A stretch of DNA of 64,000 nucleotides, taken from the NCBI RefSeq assembly GCF_000336715.1, contig NZ_AOMF01000174.1:220825-284824 (forward strand), in the 5' to 3' direction. Shown piece after piece: positions 17,614-25,069 of this stretch. How positions within the stretch are numbered: the stretch's first letter is position 1; every line of letters begins with the position of its first letter. Source of the DNA: Halococcus thailandensis JCM 13552. Its GTDB lineage: Archaea; Halobacteriota; Halobacteria; Halobacteriales; Halococcaceae. A program made the translations under genes and the position numbers. The notes below the pieces were generated by a model. That model was not told the origin of the DNA. It did no database searches and saw nothing but the letters and a program-made list of their open reading frames with translations.

Positions 17614-18707
17614 TGGGGTTCGACCCGCTCGAATTTCTCGAAACGGCCGTCGAAACCCCCTCGCACGAGACCGTCGAGCCGATGCGCGCGCTACTGTGCG
17701 ACCACCTCGCCGCCAACGGCGCCGAACCGACGGTCCACGACGACGGGAGCGTGCTGGCGAGCAAGGGTAATTCGTCCGGGCCGCACATCGTCTTGAACAC
17801 CCATCTCGATACGGTCGCACCGCACGTGCCCGCCGAACGGGAGGGCGACGTGCTCCACGGGCGGGGCTCTTGCGACGCGAAGGGACCGCTCGCGGCGATG
17901 CTGTCGGCGTTTCTCGACTGCGAGCCCGATGGTACCCTCACACTCGCGGTGACGCCCGACGAGGAACGCCGATCTCACGGGGCGGCGGCGCTCGTGCCGT
18001 CACTCGATCTCGATGGTGAGCGCGGTGACGCAGTCATCGTCGGCGAGCCGACCGGTCTGGACGTCTGCATCGCCGGCAAGGGGCGTTTCGAGGGAACGGT
18101 GAGGGTCGAGGGCGAGAATGCCCACGCAGCCGAACCTCACACCGGGACGAACGCGATCACAGGGGCCGCGGCCGCCATCGAGGCCATCGACGAGTTCGGC
18201 GAGCGCCCGGACGCGCTCTCGGCCCATCCCGATCTCGGTAGACCGACGCTCACGCCGACGGTCGTCGAGGGTGGGACCGCGACAAACCAGGTGCCTGCCG
18301 GCTGCGAGATCGTCGTCGATCGCCGGAGCGTCCCGCCGGAGACGGCGGCGGATTTCGAGCGCGATCTCGACGACTTCCTCCGCGAACGACTCGACTCGTC
18401 CGTGTCGTTCGCCCTCACAGAGCGCGAGACGCCGTTTCTGGAGGCGTTCGAGACGCCGGCCGATTCGGGAGTCGTCGAGGCCTTCCAGGACGCGGGCTGT
18501 GACACTCGCCCGTTCACTGCCGCGACCGAGGCGTCGTATTTCGCCCGTGAAGCTCCGACCGTGGTGTTCGGACCCGGCGATCTCGCGGACGCGGACGGTC
18601 CGGTGGCACACGCCGAGCGCGAGTACGTCCGCCTCCCCGAGGTCGAGCGCGCGACGGAACTGCTCGACCGGGTGCTCGCATCGCTGTTCCGGAGGACTGG
18701 GACTTAA
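17613..18707 (+). CDS. dapE: Succinyl-diaminopimelate desuccinylase-type M20 peptidase
   Basis: A 364-aa metallohydrolase of the M20 family. Metal ligands and the catalytic Glu can be traced in NTHLDTVAPH, GRGSCDAKGPLAAML, TPDEERRSHGA, VGEPTGLDV and the C-terminal His in DGPVAHAEREY. ArgE and LysK belong to the same family, but position as the last gene of a dapD-containing operon argues for DapE. The start is the ATG in TGATG, overlapping dapF by one base. The stop codon TAA is embedded in the TATA box of the next gene. Confidence 0.88.
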   Translation: MGFDPLEFLETAVETPSHETVEPMRALLCDHLAANGAEPTVHDDGSVLASKGNSSGPHIVLNTHLDTVAPHVPAEREGDVLHGRGSCDAKGPLAAMLSAFLDCEPDGTLTLAVTPDEERRSHGAAALVPSLDLDGERGDAVIVGEPTGLDVCIAGKGRFEGTVRVEGENAHAAEPHTGTNAITGAAAAIEAIDEFGERPDALSAHPDLGRPTLTPTVVEGGTATNQVPAGCEIVVDRRSVPPETAADFERDLDDFLRERLDSSVSFALTERETPFLEAFETPADSGVVEAFQDAGCDTRPFTAATEASYFAREAPTVVFGPGDLADADGPVAHAEREYVRLPEVERATELLDRVLASLFRRTGT

Positions 18708-18709
18708 GA
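18702..18709 (+). promoter_or_regulatory. TATA box for the ferritin-like gene, overlapping the dapE stop
   Basis: ACTTAAGA is centred 26 nt before the ATG at 18732 and includes the dapE TAA. The ferritin-like gene can therefore be transcribed on its own as a leaderless message. Confidence 0.5.
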
Positions 18710-18731
18710 CCGCTGCGCTCGAAGGCAGTCC

Positions 18732-19193
18732 ATGAGCACGGAGGGTGACGAGCAGGTGCTCGACCTGCTGCACGAGGCACGCAACGACGAGTTCGAGACC
18801 GTCATCAACTACCAGAGCGACGCCATCGCGCTCGCGGGCGTCGCCGCCGAGGAGGTCGCCGACAGCCTGAGCGCCGACGTCGAGGAGGAGCTCGGCCACG
18901 CCGAGGAGCTCGGCGAACGCATCGTCCAGCTCGGCGACCAGCCGAAGGGCTCCTACGAACTCGAGATGGGCCAGGAGAGCCTCCAGCCGCCCGAGGACCC
19001 GACCGACACGCTCGCGGTGATCGACGGCGTCATCGAGGCCGAGAAGGGCGCGGTCGAGACCTACCGCGAACTCGTCACCGTCGCCGACGAGGCCGACGAC
19101 CCCGTGACCGAGGACCTCGCGACGGAACTGCTCGCCGACGAGGAGGAGCATCTCACCGAGTTCGAAGGCTACCGGAAAGAGTACGACGACTGA
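18732..19193 (+). CDS. Ferritin-like (rubrerythrin/bacterioferritin-type) protein
   Basis: A 153-aa four-helix-bundle protein. Diiron ligands are suggested by NDEFETVINY, EEELGHAEELGERI (ExxH) in the second helix, AEKGAVETYRELV in the third and ADEEEHLTEF (ExxH) in the fourth. That pattern is the ferritin-like diiron site. It may store or oxidise iron, or handle peroxide; the exact subfamily is not clear. It is not obviously linked to lysine synthesis and has its own promoter. A T-run at 19209-19216 probably ends its transcript. Confidence 0.8.
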   Translation: MSTEGDEQVLDLLHEARNDEFETVINYQSDAIALAGVAAEEVADSLSADVEEELGHAEELGERIVQLGDQPKGSYELEMGQESLQPPEDPTDTLAVIDGVIEAEKGAVETYRELVTVADEADDPVTEDLATELLADEEEHLTEFEGYRKEYDD

Positions 19194-19207
19194 CGCAGCA
19201 CGACGGC

Positions 19208-19217
19208 TGTTTTTTCC
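19208..19217 (+). terminator. Poly-T terminator after the ferritin-like gene
   Basis: GCTGTTTTTT, 16 nt past the stop codon, is a T-run of the kind that terminates archaeal transcription without a hairpin. Confidence 0.45.
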
Positions 19218-19223
19218 ACCGAT

Positions 19224-19478
19224 GGCGCGCTCGCGCTCGTGTGCGAGCATCGCGAGGCGCGGAGCGCCTCGCCGGCGAGCACCGAGTGCGAACACTGTGC
19301 GGGGTCTGCACGAGCACGCGAGTGCAGGCTCGTCAGAACTTCGTTCTGACGGTGGATGAGTGAGCGACCGGCGGGGAGTCGTTCGAAAGGCGCTCCGCGC
19401 CTTTCGTGATGACGAAAATCTCCGATTTTCGAACCACGAGCGAATCGGCTGGGGAGGATCGTGGGCTGTGCGGTTCGT
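19224..19478 (-). repeat. Dispersed intergenic repeat, copy A, with four triloop hairpins
   Basis: Fills most of the 325-nt gap between the ferritin-like gene and purB, which has no gene. Read on the minus strand it shares blocks with the copies at 21061-21177 and 30013-30139: a start with GCACAGCCCAC, CCTCCCCA.CCGA, then CGCACAGTGTTCGC, CTCGGTGCTCGC and a final CACACGAGCGCGAGCGCGC. Unlike the other copies it also holds four perfect hairpins, all with 3-nt loops: 19252-19272 (9 bp), 19331-19351 (9 bp), 19384-19406 (10 bp) and 19413-19431 (8 bp). It resembles nested hairpin insertions in a non-coding element. Confidence 0.7.
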
Positions 19479-19518
19479 GTGATCCCTGAGTAGTTGGTAT
19501 GTCTGCCCGTCGATCGAT

Positions 19519-20901
19519 TTACTCGGCCGAATCGGCCAGTTCGCTTGCCAGCCCGGTGTAGTCGGCGGGCGTGAGCGCGCGTAGTTCCGCACGTGTTGCC
19601 TCGTCGACGTTGAGGTCGGCGAACAGCTCGCGGAACTCGTCGAGACTGGTGCGTCGCCCGCGGGTGAGATCCTTCACTCGCTCGTAGGCATCGGTGTGAC
19701 CCTCGCGACGGAGGATCGTCTGAACTGCTTCGCCGATGACCTCGGGGTTTTCCTCCAACTCCGCGCGCATCACCTGCTCGTTCGGGACGACTTTCGAGAG
19801 ACCAGTTTGGGTCTTCCGGTAGCCGATCAGGCTGTGCGCCAGCGCCGCGCCCACGTTTCGCTTGACCGTCGAATCCGAGAGATCGCGCTGGAGCCGTGAG
19901 GTGGTGAGGGTCTCGGCGAGAAAGGAGAGATCGCTGTCGGCCTTCGAGAGGTTGCCCTCGCTGTTCTCGAAGTCGATCGGGTTGACCTTGTGCGGCATCG
20001 TCGACGAACCCGTCTCGCCCGCGTCGCTCTCCTGGCCGAGATAGCCATCGGACACGTAGCGCCACATGTCACGATCGGCGTCGAGCAGGATCGCGTTCGC
20101 ACCCCGGAGCGCGTCGAACAGCGCCGCGAGATCGTCACACGGGTTGATCTGCGTGACGGGTTCGACGTGGGCGAGCCCGAGCGAGCGGACGAACTCCCGT
20201 GCAGAGGCTCGCCAGTCGACATCGGGATAGGCGGCGTGGTGGGCGGCGTAGGTCCCGCTCGCGCCGGCGAGTTTGCCTGCGAGATCGCCGGTGGCACGTT
20301 CGACGCGCTCGATGGCCCTCTCCAGCCGGCCGGCGTAGACGGCCATCTCCTTGCCGAACGTCGTCGGCGTCGCCGGCTGGCCGTGCGTGCGCGCGAGCAT
20401 CGGGCTGTCACTGTATTCGTTCGCCATCCCCGCGAACGACTCCCGGATCGCGTCGAGTTCGGCCACCAGCACTTCCTCGACAGCGGGCTTGAGCAGCAGT
20501 CGGCGAGCGAGATTGTTGACGTCCTCGCTCGTCAGGCCGAAGTGGACCCACGGGGCGACGTCCGGGTCGGGGAGCCCGTCACGGACGAAATACTCGACCG
20601 CTTTCACGTCGTGGTTGGTCGCCGAGTGCTCGGCGGTGCCCTCGGTTTCGATGCGCTTGATCCGGGCTGCGTCCTCCTCGGTGAACTCCTCGTAGAGTTC
20701 TCTGAGAACCTCTCGGTCGTCGGCGTCGAGTTCGATCGGGGTGGCGTCGAGTTCGGCGAGCGCGCCGAGATATTCCACCTCGACGCGGACGCGGGCGCGC
20801 AGCAGGGCCGCCTCGCTCGCGTATTCGACGAGCGGTTCGGTGTAGCGTGCGTACCGACCATCGAGCGGCGACACGGACGAGAGCGGACCGCGATCTGTCA
20901 T
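19519..20901 (-). CDS. purB: Adenylosuccinate lyase
   Basis: A 460-aa fumarase-superfamily lyase that acts twice in purine synthesis (SAICAR to AICAR, and adenylosuccinate to AMP). The superfamily signature GSSTMPHKVNP is present, with TSEDVNNLARR, ARTHGQPATPTTFGKEMA and the N-terminal PLDGRYARY. Length and motifs are typical of archaeal PurB. It is divergent from the PurN-PurH fusion across a 378-nt gap that includes a repeat. AICAR made by this enzyme is the substrate of the neighbour. Confidence 0.96.
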   Translation of the reverse strand: MTDRGPLSSVSPLDGRYARYTEPLVEYASEAALLRARVRVEVEYLGALAELDATPIELDADDREVLRELYEEFTEEDAARIKRIETEGTAEHSATNHDVKAVEYFVRDGLPDPDVAPWVHFGLTSEDVNNLARRLLLKPAVEEVLVAELDAIRESFAGMANEYSDSPMLARTHGQPATPTTFGKEMAVYAGRLERAIERVERATGDLAGKLAGASGTYAAHHAAYPDVDWRASAREFVRSLGLAHVEPVTQINPCDDLAALFDALRGANAILLDADRDMWRYVSDGYLGQESDAGETGSSTMPHKVNPIDFENSEGNLSKADSDLSFLAETLTTSRLQRDLSDSTVKRNVGAALAHSLIGYRKTQTGLSKVVPNEQVMRAELEENPEVIGEAVQTILRREGHTDAYERVKDLTRGRRTSLDEFRELFADLNVDEATRAELRALTPADYTGLASELADSAE

Positions 20902-21279
20902 GCCTACGACTGACCCGAGTCCGGTGAAATGGGTGTCGAATCGCCGATCGCTCTCGCGAGTCCGATTCGATTTCAGTACGATTTCGTTTTTCCGAGTTAC
21001 CGAATTCGGTCTCTGTCAGCAGAGCAGTTATGACCGCACTACCTGACGACAATGAATCCCGCACAGCCCACATACCTCCCCAACCGACTGCGCTCCTCGC
21101 TCGCTGCGGTGCTCATCCCTCGCGCAGTGTTCGCGCTCGGTGCTCGCTATTGCTCGCACACGAGCGCGAGCGCGCGCCGTGTAGGAAATCGAATTTCTCA
21201 CGAATTTCATCGAAGGATGGCCCGTGGACGCCGTTCTCGAATCCGAACGCACTTTGCGCACGGCGCGTCCCCTTCAGCC
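20902..21279. other. purB/purH divergent intergenic region
   Basis: A 378-nt stretch with no convincing gene. It holds repeat copy B (21061-21177) and a small hairpin GAAAT-CGA-ATTTC at 21185-21197. Frames that run through it are low-complexity Arg/Ser translations of the repeat. No clear TATA box is seen for either purine gene; ACTTTG about 27 nt before the ATG at 21280 is a weak candidate. Confidence 0.5.
21061..21177 (+). repeat. Dispersed intergenic repeat, copy B
   Basis: This stretch aligns almost base for base with 30013-30139: both carry CAGCCCACATACCTCCCCAA, then ACTGCGCTCCTCGCTCGC, GTGCTCATCCCTCGCGCAGT and GTTCGCGCTCG, and end in CACGAGCGCGAGC. Copy C has a 9-nt insertion in the middle. 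ATGAATCC also precedes both copies (21052 and 29988). It shares the flanking blocks of copy A but lacks its large hairpins. Confidence 0.7.
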
Positions 21280-22866
21280 ATGACACCGATCGCGGGACTG
21301 GCGGGTAATCGCGGCCGCAACCTCGTTCGGATCGCCGACCGCGCGCCCGGCGGCGCGGAACTGAGCGTCGTTCTAACGGACGACGCCGACGCGCCGGTGC
21401 TCGACGCGGCCGCCGAGCGCGGGATCCCCACCGAGGTCGTCGAACCCGAGGATGGAGAATCCCGGGGGAGTCACGAACGACGACTGCTCGACAGACTCGA
21501 CGAGTACGACGCCGAACTGGTCTGTCTCGACGGCTACATGCGCGTGCTCACCGACGAGTTCGTCGATGCTGCGCCGCCGGCGTTCAACGTCCATCCGTCC
21601 CTTCTCCCGGCGTTCCCGGGGATCGATGCCCACGAACAGGTTCTGGACGCCGACGTCGACGTCACCGGCTGTACCGTCCATCTCGTCACCGAGGAGGTCG
21701 ACGCCGGCCCGATCGTCACTCAGGAGCCAGTCGCCGTCTATGCGGACGACGATCCCGAATCGCTGAAGGAGCGCGTGCTCCACGAGGCCGAGTTCGCGGC
21801 CTATCCGCGCGCCGTCAGGCTGTTCGCCGAGGGAAAACTGACCATCGAAGGTGAGGGCGACGAGCGCGAGGTGCGGGTCGCGGACGACGAGGATGGCGCG
21901 TTCCCGACCCGGCGCGTTCGGGGCACCGAGCGCGCGGCGGAGCTCCGCTACGGCGAGAACCCACACCAGTCGGCCGCGCTCTACACCGACGCGGACACGG
22001 GGGCGAGCGTCGTCGATGCGCCACAGCTGAACCCCGGTGCGAAAAACCTCTCGTACAACAACTACAACGACGCCGACGGCGCGCTCGGACTGGTCCGGGA
22101 GTTCGACGAGCCGGCGGCCGCGGTGATAAAGCACACCAACCCCGCGGGCTGTGCGACCGCCGACACGCTCGCGGCGGCCTACGAGGACGCGCTTGCTACC
22201 GATCCGATGAGCGCGTTCGGGGGGATCGTCGCGCTGAACCGCGAGTGCGACGAGGCGACCGCCGAGCGGATCGTCGAGTCGTTCAAAGAAGTCGTCCTCG
22301 CGCCGGGCTATACCGAGGACGCGCTCGCGGTGCTGCGCGGGGAGGACAACCTCCGGGTGCTCGACATCGAGGAGTTCGACAGCGATCCATCCCCGCTGGT
22401 GGAAAAACCGATTGCCGGTGGGCGACTGATCCAGGAACGCGACGAGCAGGCGATCGCCCCCGCAGACCTGGAGATCGTCACCGAGCGCGAGCCGACCGAC
22501 GCCCAGCTGAGGACGATCCGTTTCGCGTGGCAGGTCATCAAACACGTCAAATCGAACGCCATCGTCTTCGCGGACGGCACCGAAACTGTGGGCATCGGCA
22601 TGGGACAGGTCTCGCGGGTCGATGCGGTACGGCTCGCCGCGATGAAGGCCGACGAACACGCCGAGGGAAAATCCGCAGCGGGCGCGGTGATGGCCTCGGA
22701 CGCCTTCTTCCCGTTCCCCGACGGGATCGAGGCGGCCGTCGACGCGGGCATCGAGGCGGTCGTCCAGCCCGGCGGATCGGTCAACGACGACGACGTGATC
22801 GCGGCCGCCGACGAGGCGGGCATCGCGATGGCCCACACCGGTCAGCGCGCGTTCCGCCACGATTGA
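21280..22866 (+). CDS. purH: PurN-PurH fusion: glycinamide ribonucleotide and AICAR formyltransferase
   Basis: A 528-aa fusion. Residues 1 to about 190 form a PurN-type formyltransferase (IAGLAGNRGRNLVRIA, FNVHPSLLPAFPGIDAH, DAGPIVTQEPV). After a short linker, from about 210 to the end lies the AICAR transformylase domain of PurH (RYGENPHQSAALY, SYNNYNDADGALGL, VIKHTNPAGCA, DPMSAFGGIVALNREC). The IMP cyclohydrolase domain that normally precedes this in bacterial PurH is absent, so IMP closure must come from another enzyme such as PurO. The ATG at 21280 gives the natural PurN start; the open frame before it lies in the repeat. Confidence 0.93.
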   Translation: MTPIAGLAGNRGRNLVRIADRAPGGAELSVVLTDDADAPVLDAAAERGIPTEVVEPEDGESRGSHERRLLDRLDEYDAELVCLDGYMRVLTDEFVDAAPPAFNVHPSLLPAFPGIDAHEQVLDADVDVTGCTVHLVTEEVDAGPIVTQEPVAVYADDDPESLKERVLHEAEFAAYPRAVRLFAEGKLTIEGEGDEREVRVADDEDGAFPTRRVRGTERAAELRYGENPHQSAALYTDADTGASVVDAPQLNPGAKNLSYNNYNDADGALGLVREFDEPAAAVIKHTNPAGCATADTLAAAYEDALATDPMSAFGGIVALNRECDEATAERIVESFKEVVLAPGYTEDALAVLRGEDNLRVLDIEEFDSDPSPLVEKPIAGGRLIQERDEQAIAPADLEIVTEREPTDAQLRTIRFAWQVIKHVKSNAIVFADGTETVGIGMGQVSRVDAVRLAAMKADEHAEGKSAAGAVMASDAFFPFPDGIEAAVDAGIEAVVQPGGSVNDDDVIAAADEAGIAMAHTGQRAFRHD

Positions 22867-22960
22867 GCGGGCGAGGACGGATGAACGGTGGTTGTTCGTC
22901 GATCGGTGCGTTCAGTTCTTAGCGGGGTGATTTCCGTCGACTGGTGGGCGTATCACAACC

Positions 22961-22970
22961 CCTAAGTGAG
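22961..22970 (+). promoter_or_regulatory. TATA box and Shine-Dalgarno for the first sugar dehydrogenase
   Basis: CCTAAGTGAG is about 71 nt before the ATG at 23036, implying a 5' UTR of about 45 nt. GGGAGTGATC at 23026-23035 directly precedes that ATG and is a near match to the haloarchaeal Shine-Dalgarno GGAGGTGATC. This gene is therefore leadered, unlike most in the window. Confidence 0.45.
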
Positions 22971-23035
22971 CACCGACCCCCTGTTCTGACAGTCACCGGC
23001 ACCGCCGCCGTTCGACGAGCGGTCCGGGAGTGATC

Positions 23036-25069
23036 ATGACGAAGGGAACCAACGGAGAGACCTCCATTCCGTCCGGTCGGCCCTCTCGCCGGCGCTTTCT
23101 CGCTGCCACCGCTGCCGGCGTGACCGGTCTCGCCGGCGTCGGAAGCATCACGGGTGCACGCGCCCAGTCCCAGCCCGAGACGATCCGCCTCGGCGGCGAG
23201 ACGACCGGCTGGGTCGGTCGCAAGCCCTCTGGGATTCAGGGGACGACCAACCCAACGCTCGAACTCGACGTCGGAACGACCTACCGACTGACGTGGAAGA
23301 ACGTCGACGGCGCACAGCACAACGTCGCCCTGCTCGACGGCGAGGACGCCGTCATCGAGCGCACCCAGTACATGTCCGACGAGGGGCAGACCCAGACACT
23401 GGAGTTCACGGCGACCGAGGCGATGGACGAGTACGTCTGTCAGGCCCACCTCAACTCGATGCGCGGCGACATCAAGCTGTCGAGCGAGAGCGGCACGTCC
23501 GAAACGACGACGGAATCGAGCGAGCCGGAAGGGTTCTTCCCGACGGGCCCGACGGTCAGGACCGATACCGTCGTCGACGGTGGCCTCACCGCCCCGCTCG
23601 GGCTCGAAGCCCCGCCCGGCGAGCGCGACGCGTTCTTCGTCGTCGACCAGATCGGCGTCATCCGGCGGTACGGAGCCGACGGCAGCGGCGGCGATATCTT
23701 CCTCGATGTGCGCGATCAGCTCATCGACTTCGACAACCTCCCCGAGATCAAGACGATCGACGAACGCGGGCTGCTCGGGCTGGCCTTCCATCCGAACTTC
23801 GCGGACAACCGGAAGTTCTACGTCCACTTCAGCGCCAAATCGCGCCCCGGAACGCCCGGGAACTACACGCACACGCAGGTCATCGCGGAGTTCGAGGCCA
23901 ACGAGGACGTGACCGGGGCGGTCGCGGACTCCCAGCGGACGGTGCTCGAAATCCCCTCGCCGTACTACACCCACAACGGTGGGGCGATCGTCTTCGGGCC
24001 CGACGACTACCTGTATATCGGCATCGGCAACGGCGGCGGCGCGCTCAAATCGTCGAAACAGCCCGACGACTGGTACGATGCGAACCTCGGCGGTAACGGC
24101 CAGGACGTCACCGAGAACCTCATGGGATCGGTGCTGCGCATCGACGTCGATGGCCGCGACGGCGACAAGGCCTACGGCATCCCCGACGACAACCCGCTCG
24201 TCGGCGACGAGGGCCTGGACGAACACTACGCCTGGGGCTTTCGCAACCCGTGGCGCATCGGCTTCTCCGACGGGAAGCTGATGGCGGCCGACGTCGGTCA
24301 GCGCCGGTACGAGGAGGTCAACGTCGTCCGGAAGGGCGGCAACTACGGCTGGAACGTCCGCGAGGGCGGCCACTGTTTCGTCGCCACGCAGGGATCGGAC
24401 CCGTATCGCGCCAACTGTCCCACGAAGACGCCGCCGAACGTCCGCGGCGGGGAGCCGCTCATCGATCCCGTGATCGAATATCCGCACACCTACGAGACGA
24501 ACGGCGTCGGTGTCGCCGTCATCGGCGGCTACATCTACCAGAACGCGACCATTCCCGCTCTTCGAAACAAGTACGTGTTCGGCGATTACAGCAAGGACGG
24601 CACACCACGCGGATCGCTGTTCGCCGCCACGCCCGTCGAGGGTGACTCGTGGTCGGTCGAGGAGATCTCGATCGGCAACGACGAGAACGGCGAGCTCGGT
24701 GCCTATCTCCTCTGTGTCGCCCGCGACAACGACGGCGAGCTCTACGCGCTGACGACCGACAATCTCGGTGTCGAGGGTGAGACGGGTGCCGTCCATCGTC
24801 TTCGGCCACCGGAGGCCGAGGAACGCTCGACCGTGACGACCGAGACACCGGCTCGACCGGCGACGGCGACGGCGACTCCCGAACCGACGCCAACGCCGAC
24901 CGCAACGGCGACGGCGACGCCGACCGAGACGACGAACGAGTCGGACACGGCACGGACGGGCGAGAGCGGCGGTATCGTGAGCGGCGACGGGCCGGGGTTC
25001 GGCATTCTCGCCGGGCTCGCCGCGATCGGGCTCGGCGTCGCACGCCTGCTGGGTGGTGACGACCGATGA
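23036..25069 (+). CDS. Tat-exported PQQ-type sugar dehydrogenase with N-terminal blue-copper domain
   Basis: A 677-aa extracellular protein. It has a Tat signal (SRRRFLAATAAGVTGLAGVG), then a cupredoxin domain (about 45-150) with copper ligands His in GAQHNVALLD and Cys-His-Met in CQAHLNSM (CxxHxxxM). A Ser/Thr linker leads to a six-bladed propeller of the GSDH/Asd soluble aldose dehydrogenase family: GLLGLAFHPNF, THNGGAIVFGPDDYLYI, AWGFRNPWRIGF, GGNYGWNVREGG. The C-terminus has a Thr/Pro-rich stalk and PGFGILAGLAAIGLG, a PGF-CTERM-type anchor cleaved by archaeosortase. Electrons from sugar oxidation could pass to the fused copper centre. PQQ as cofactor is family inference. Confidence 0.85.
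   Translation: MTKGTNGETSIPSGRPSRRRFLAATAAGVTGLAGVGSITGARAQSQPETIRLGGETTGWVGRKPSGIQGTTNPTLELDVGTTYRLTWKNVDGAQHNVALLDGEDAVIERTQYMSDEGQTQTLEFTATEAMDEYVCQAHLNSMRGDIKLSSESGTSETTTESSEPEGFFPTGPTVRTDTVVDGGLTAPLGLEAPPGERDAFFVVDQIGVIRRYGADGSGGDIFLDVRDQLIDFDNLPEIKTIDERGLLGLAFHPNFADNRKFYVHFSAKSRPGTPGNYTHTQVIAEFEANEDVTGAVADSQRTVLEIPSPYYTHNGGAIVFGPDDYLYIGIGNGGGALKSSKQPDDWYDANLGGNGQDVTENLMGSVLRIDVDGRDGDKAYGIPDDNPLVGDEGLDEHYAWGFRNPWRIGFSDGKLMAADVGQRRYEEVNVVRKGGNYGWNVREGGHCFVATQGSDPYRANCPTKTPPNVRGGEPLIDPVIEYPHTYETNGVGVAVIGGYIYQNATIPALRNKYVFGDYSKDGTPRGSLFAATPVEGDSWSVEEISIGNDENGELGAYLLCVARDNDGELYALTTDNLGVEGETGAVHRLRPPEAEERSTVTTETPARPATATATPEPTPTPTATATATPTETTNESDTARTGESGGIVSGDGPGFGILAGLAAIGLGVARLLGGDDR

Noticed and set aside
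19194..19518. Possible small RNA gene between the ferritin-like gene and purB
   Set aside because: The hairpins belong to a dispersed repeat with variable content; no promoter or conserved RNA family was seen.
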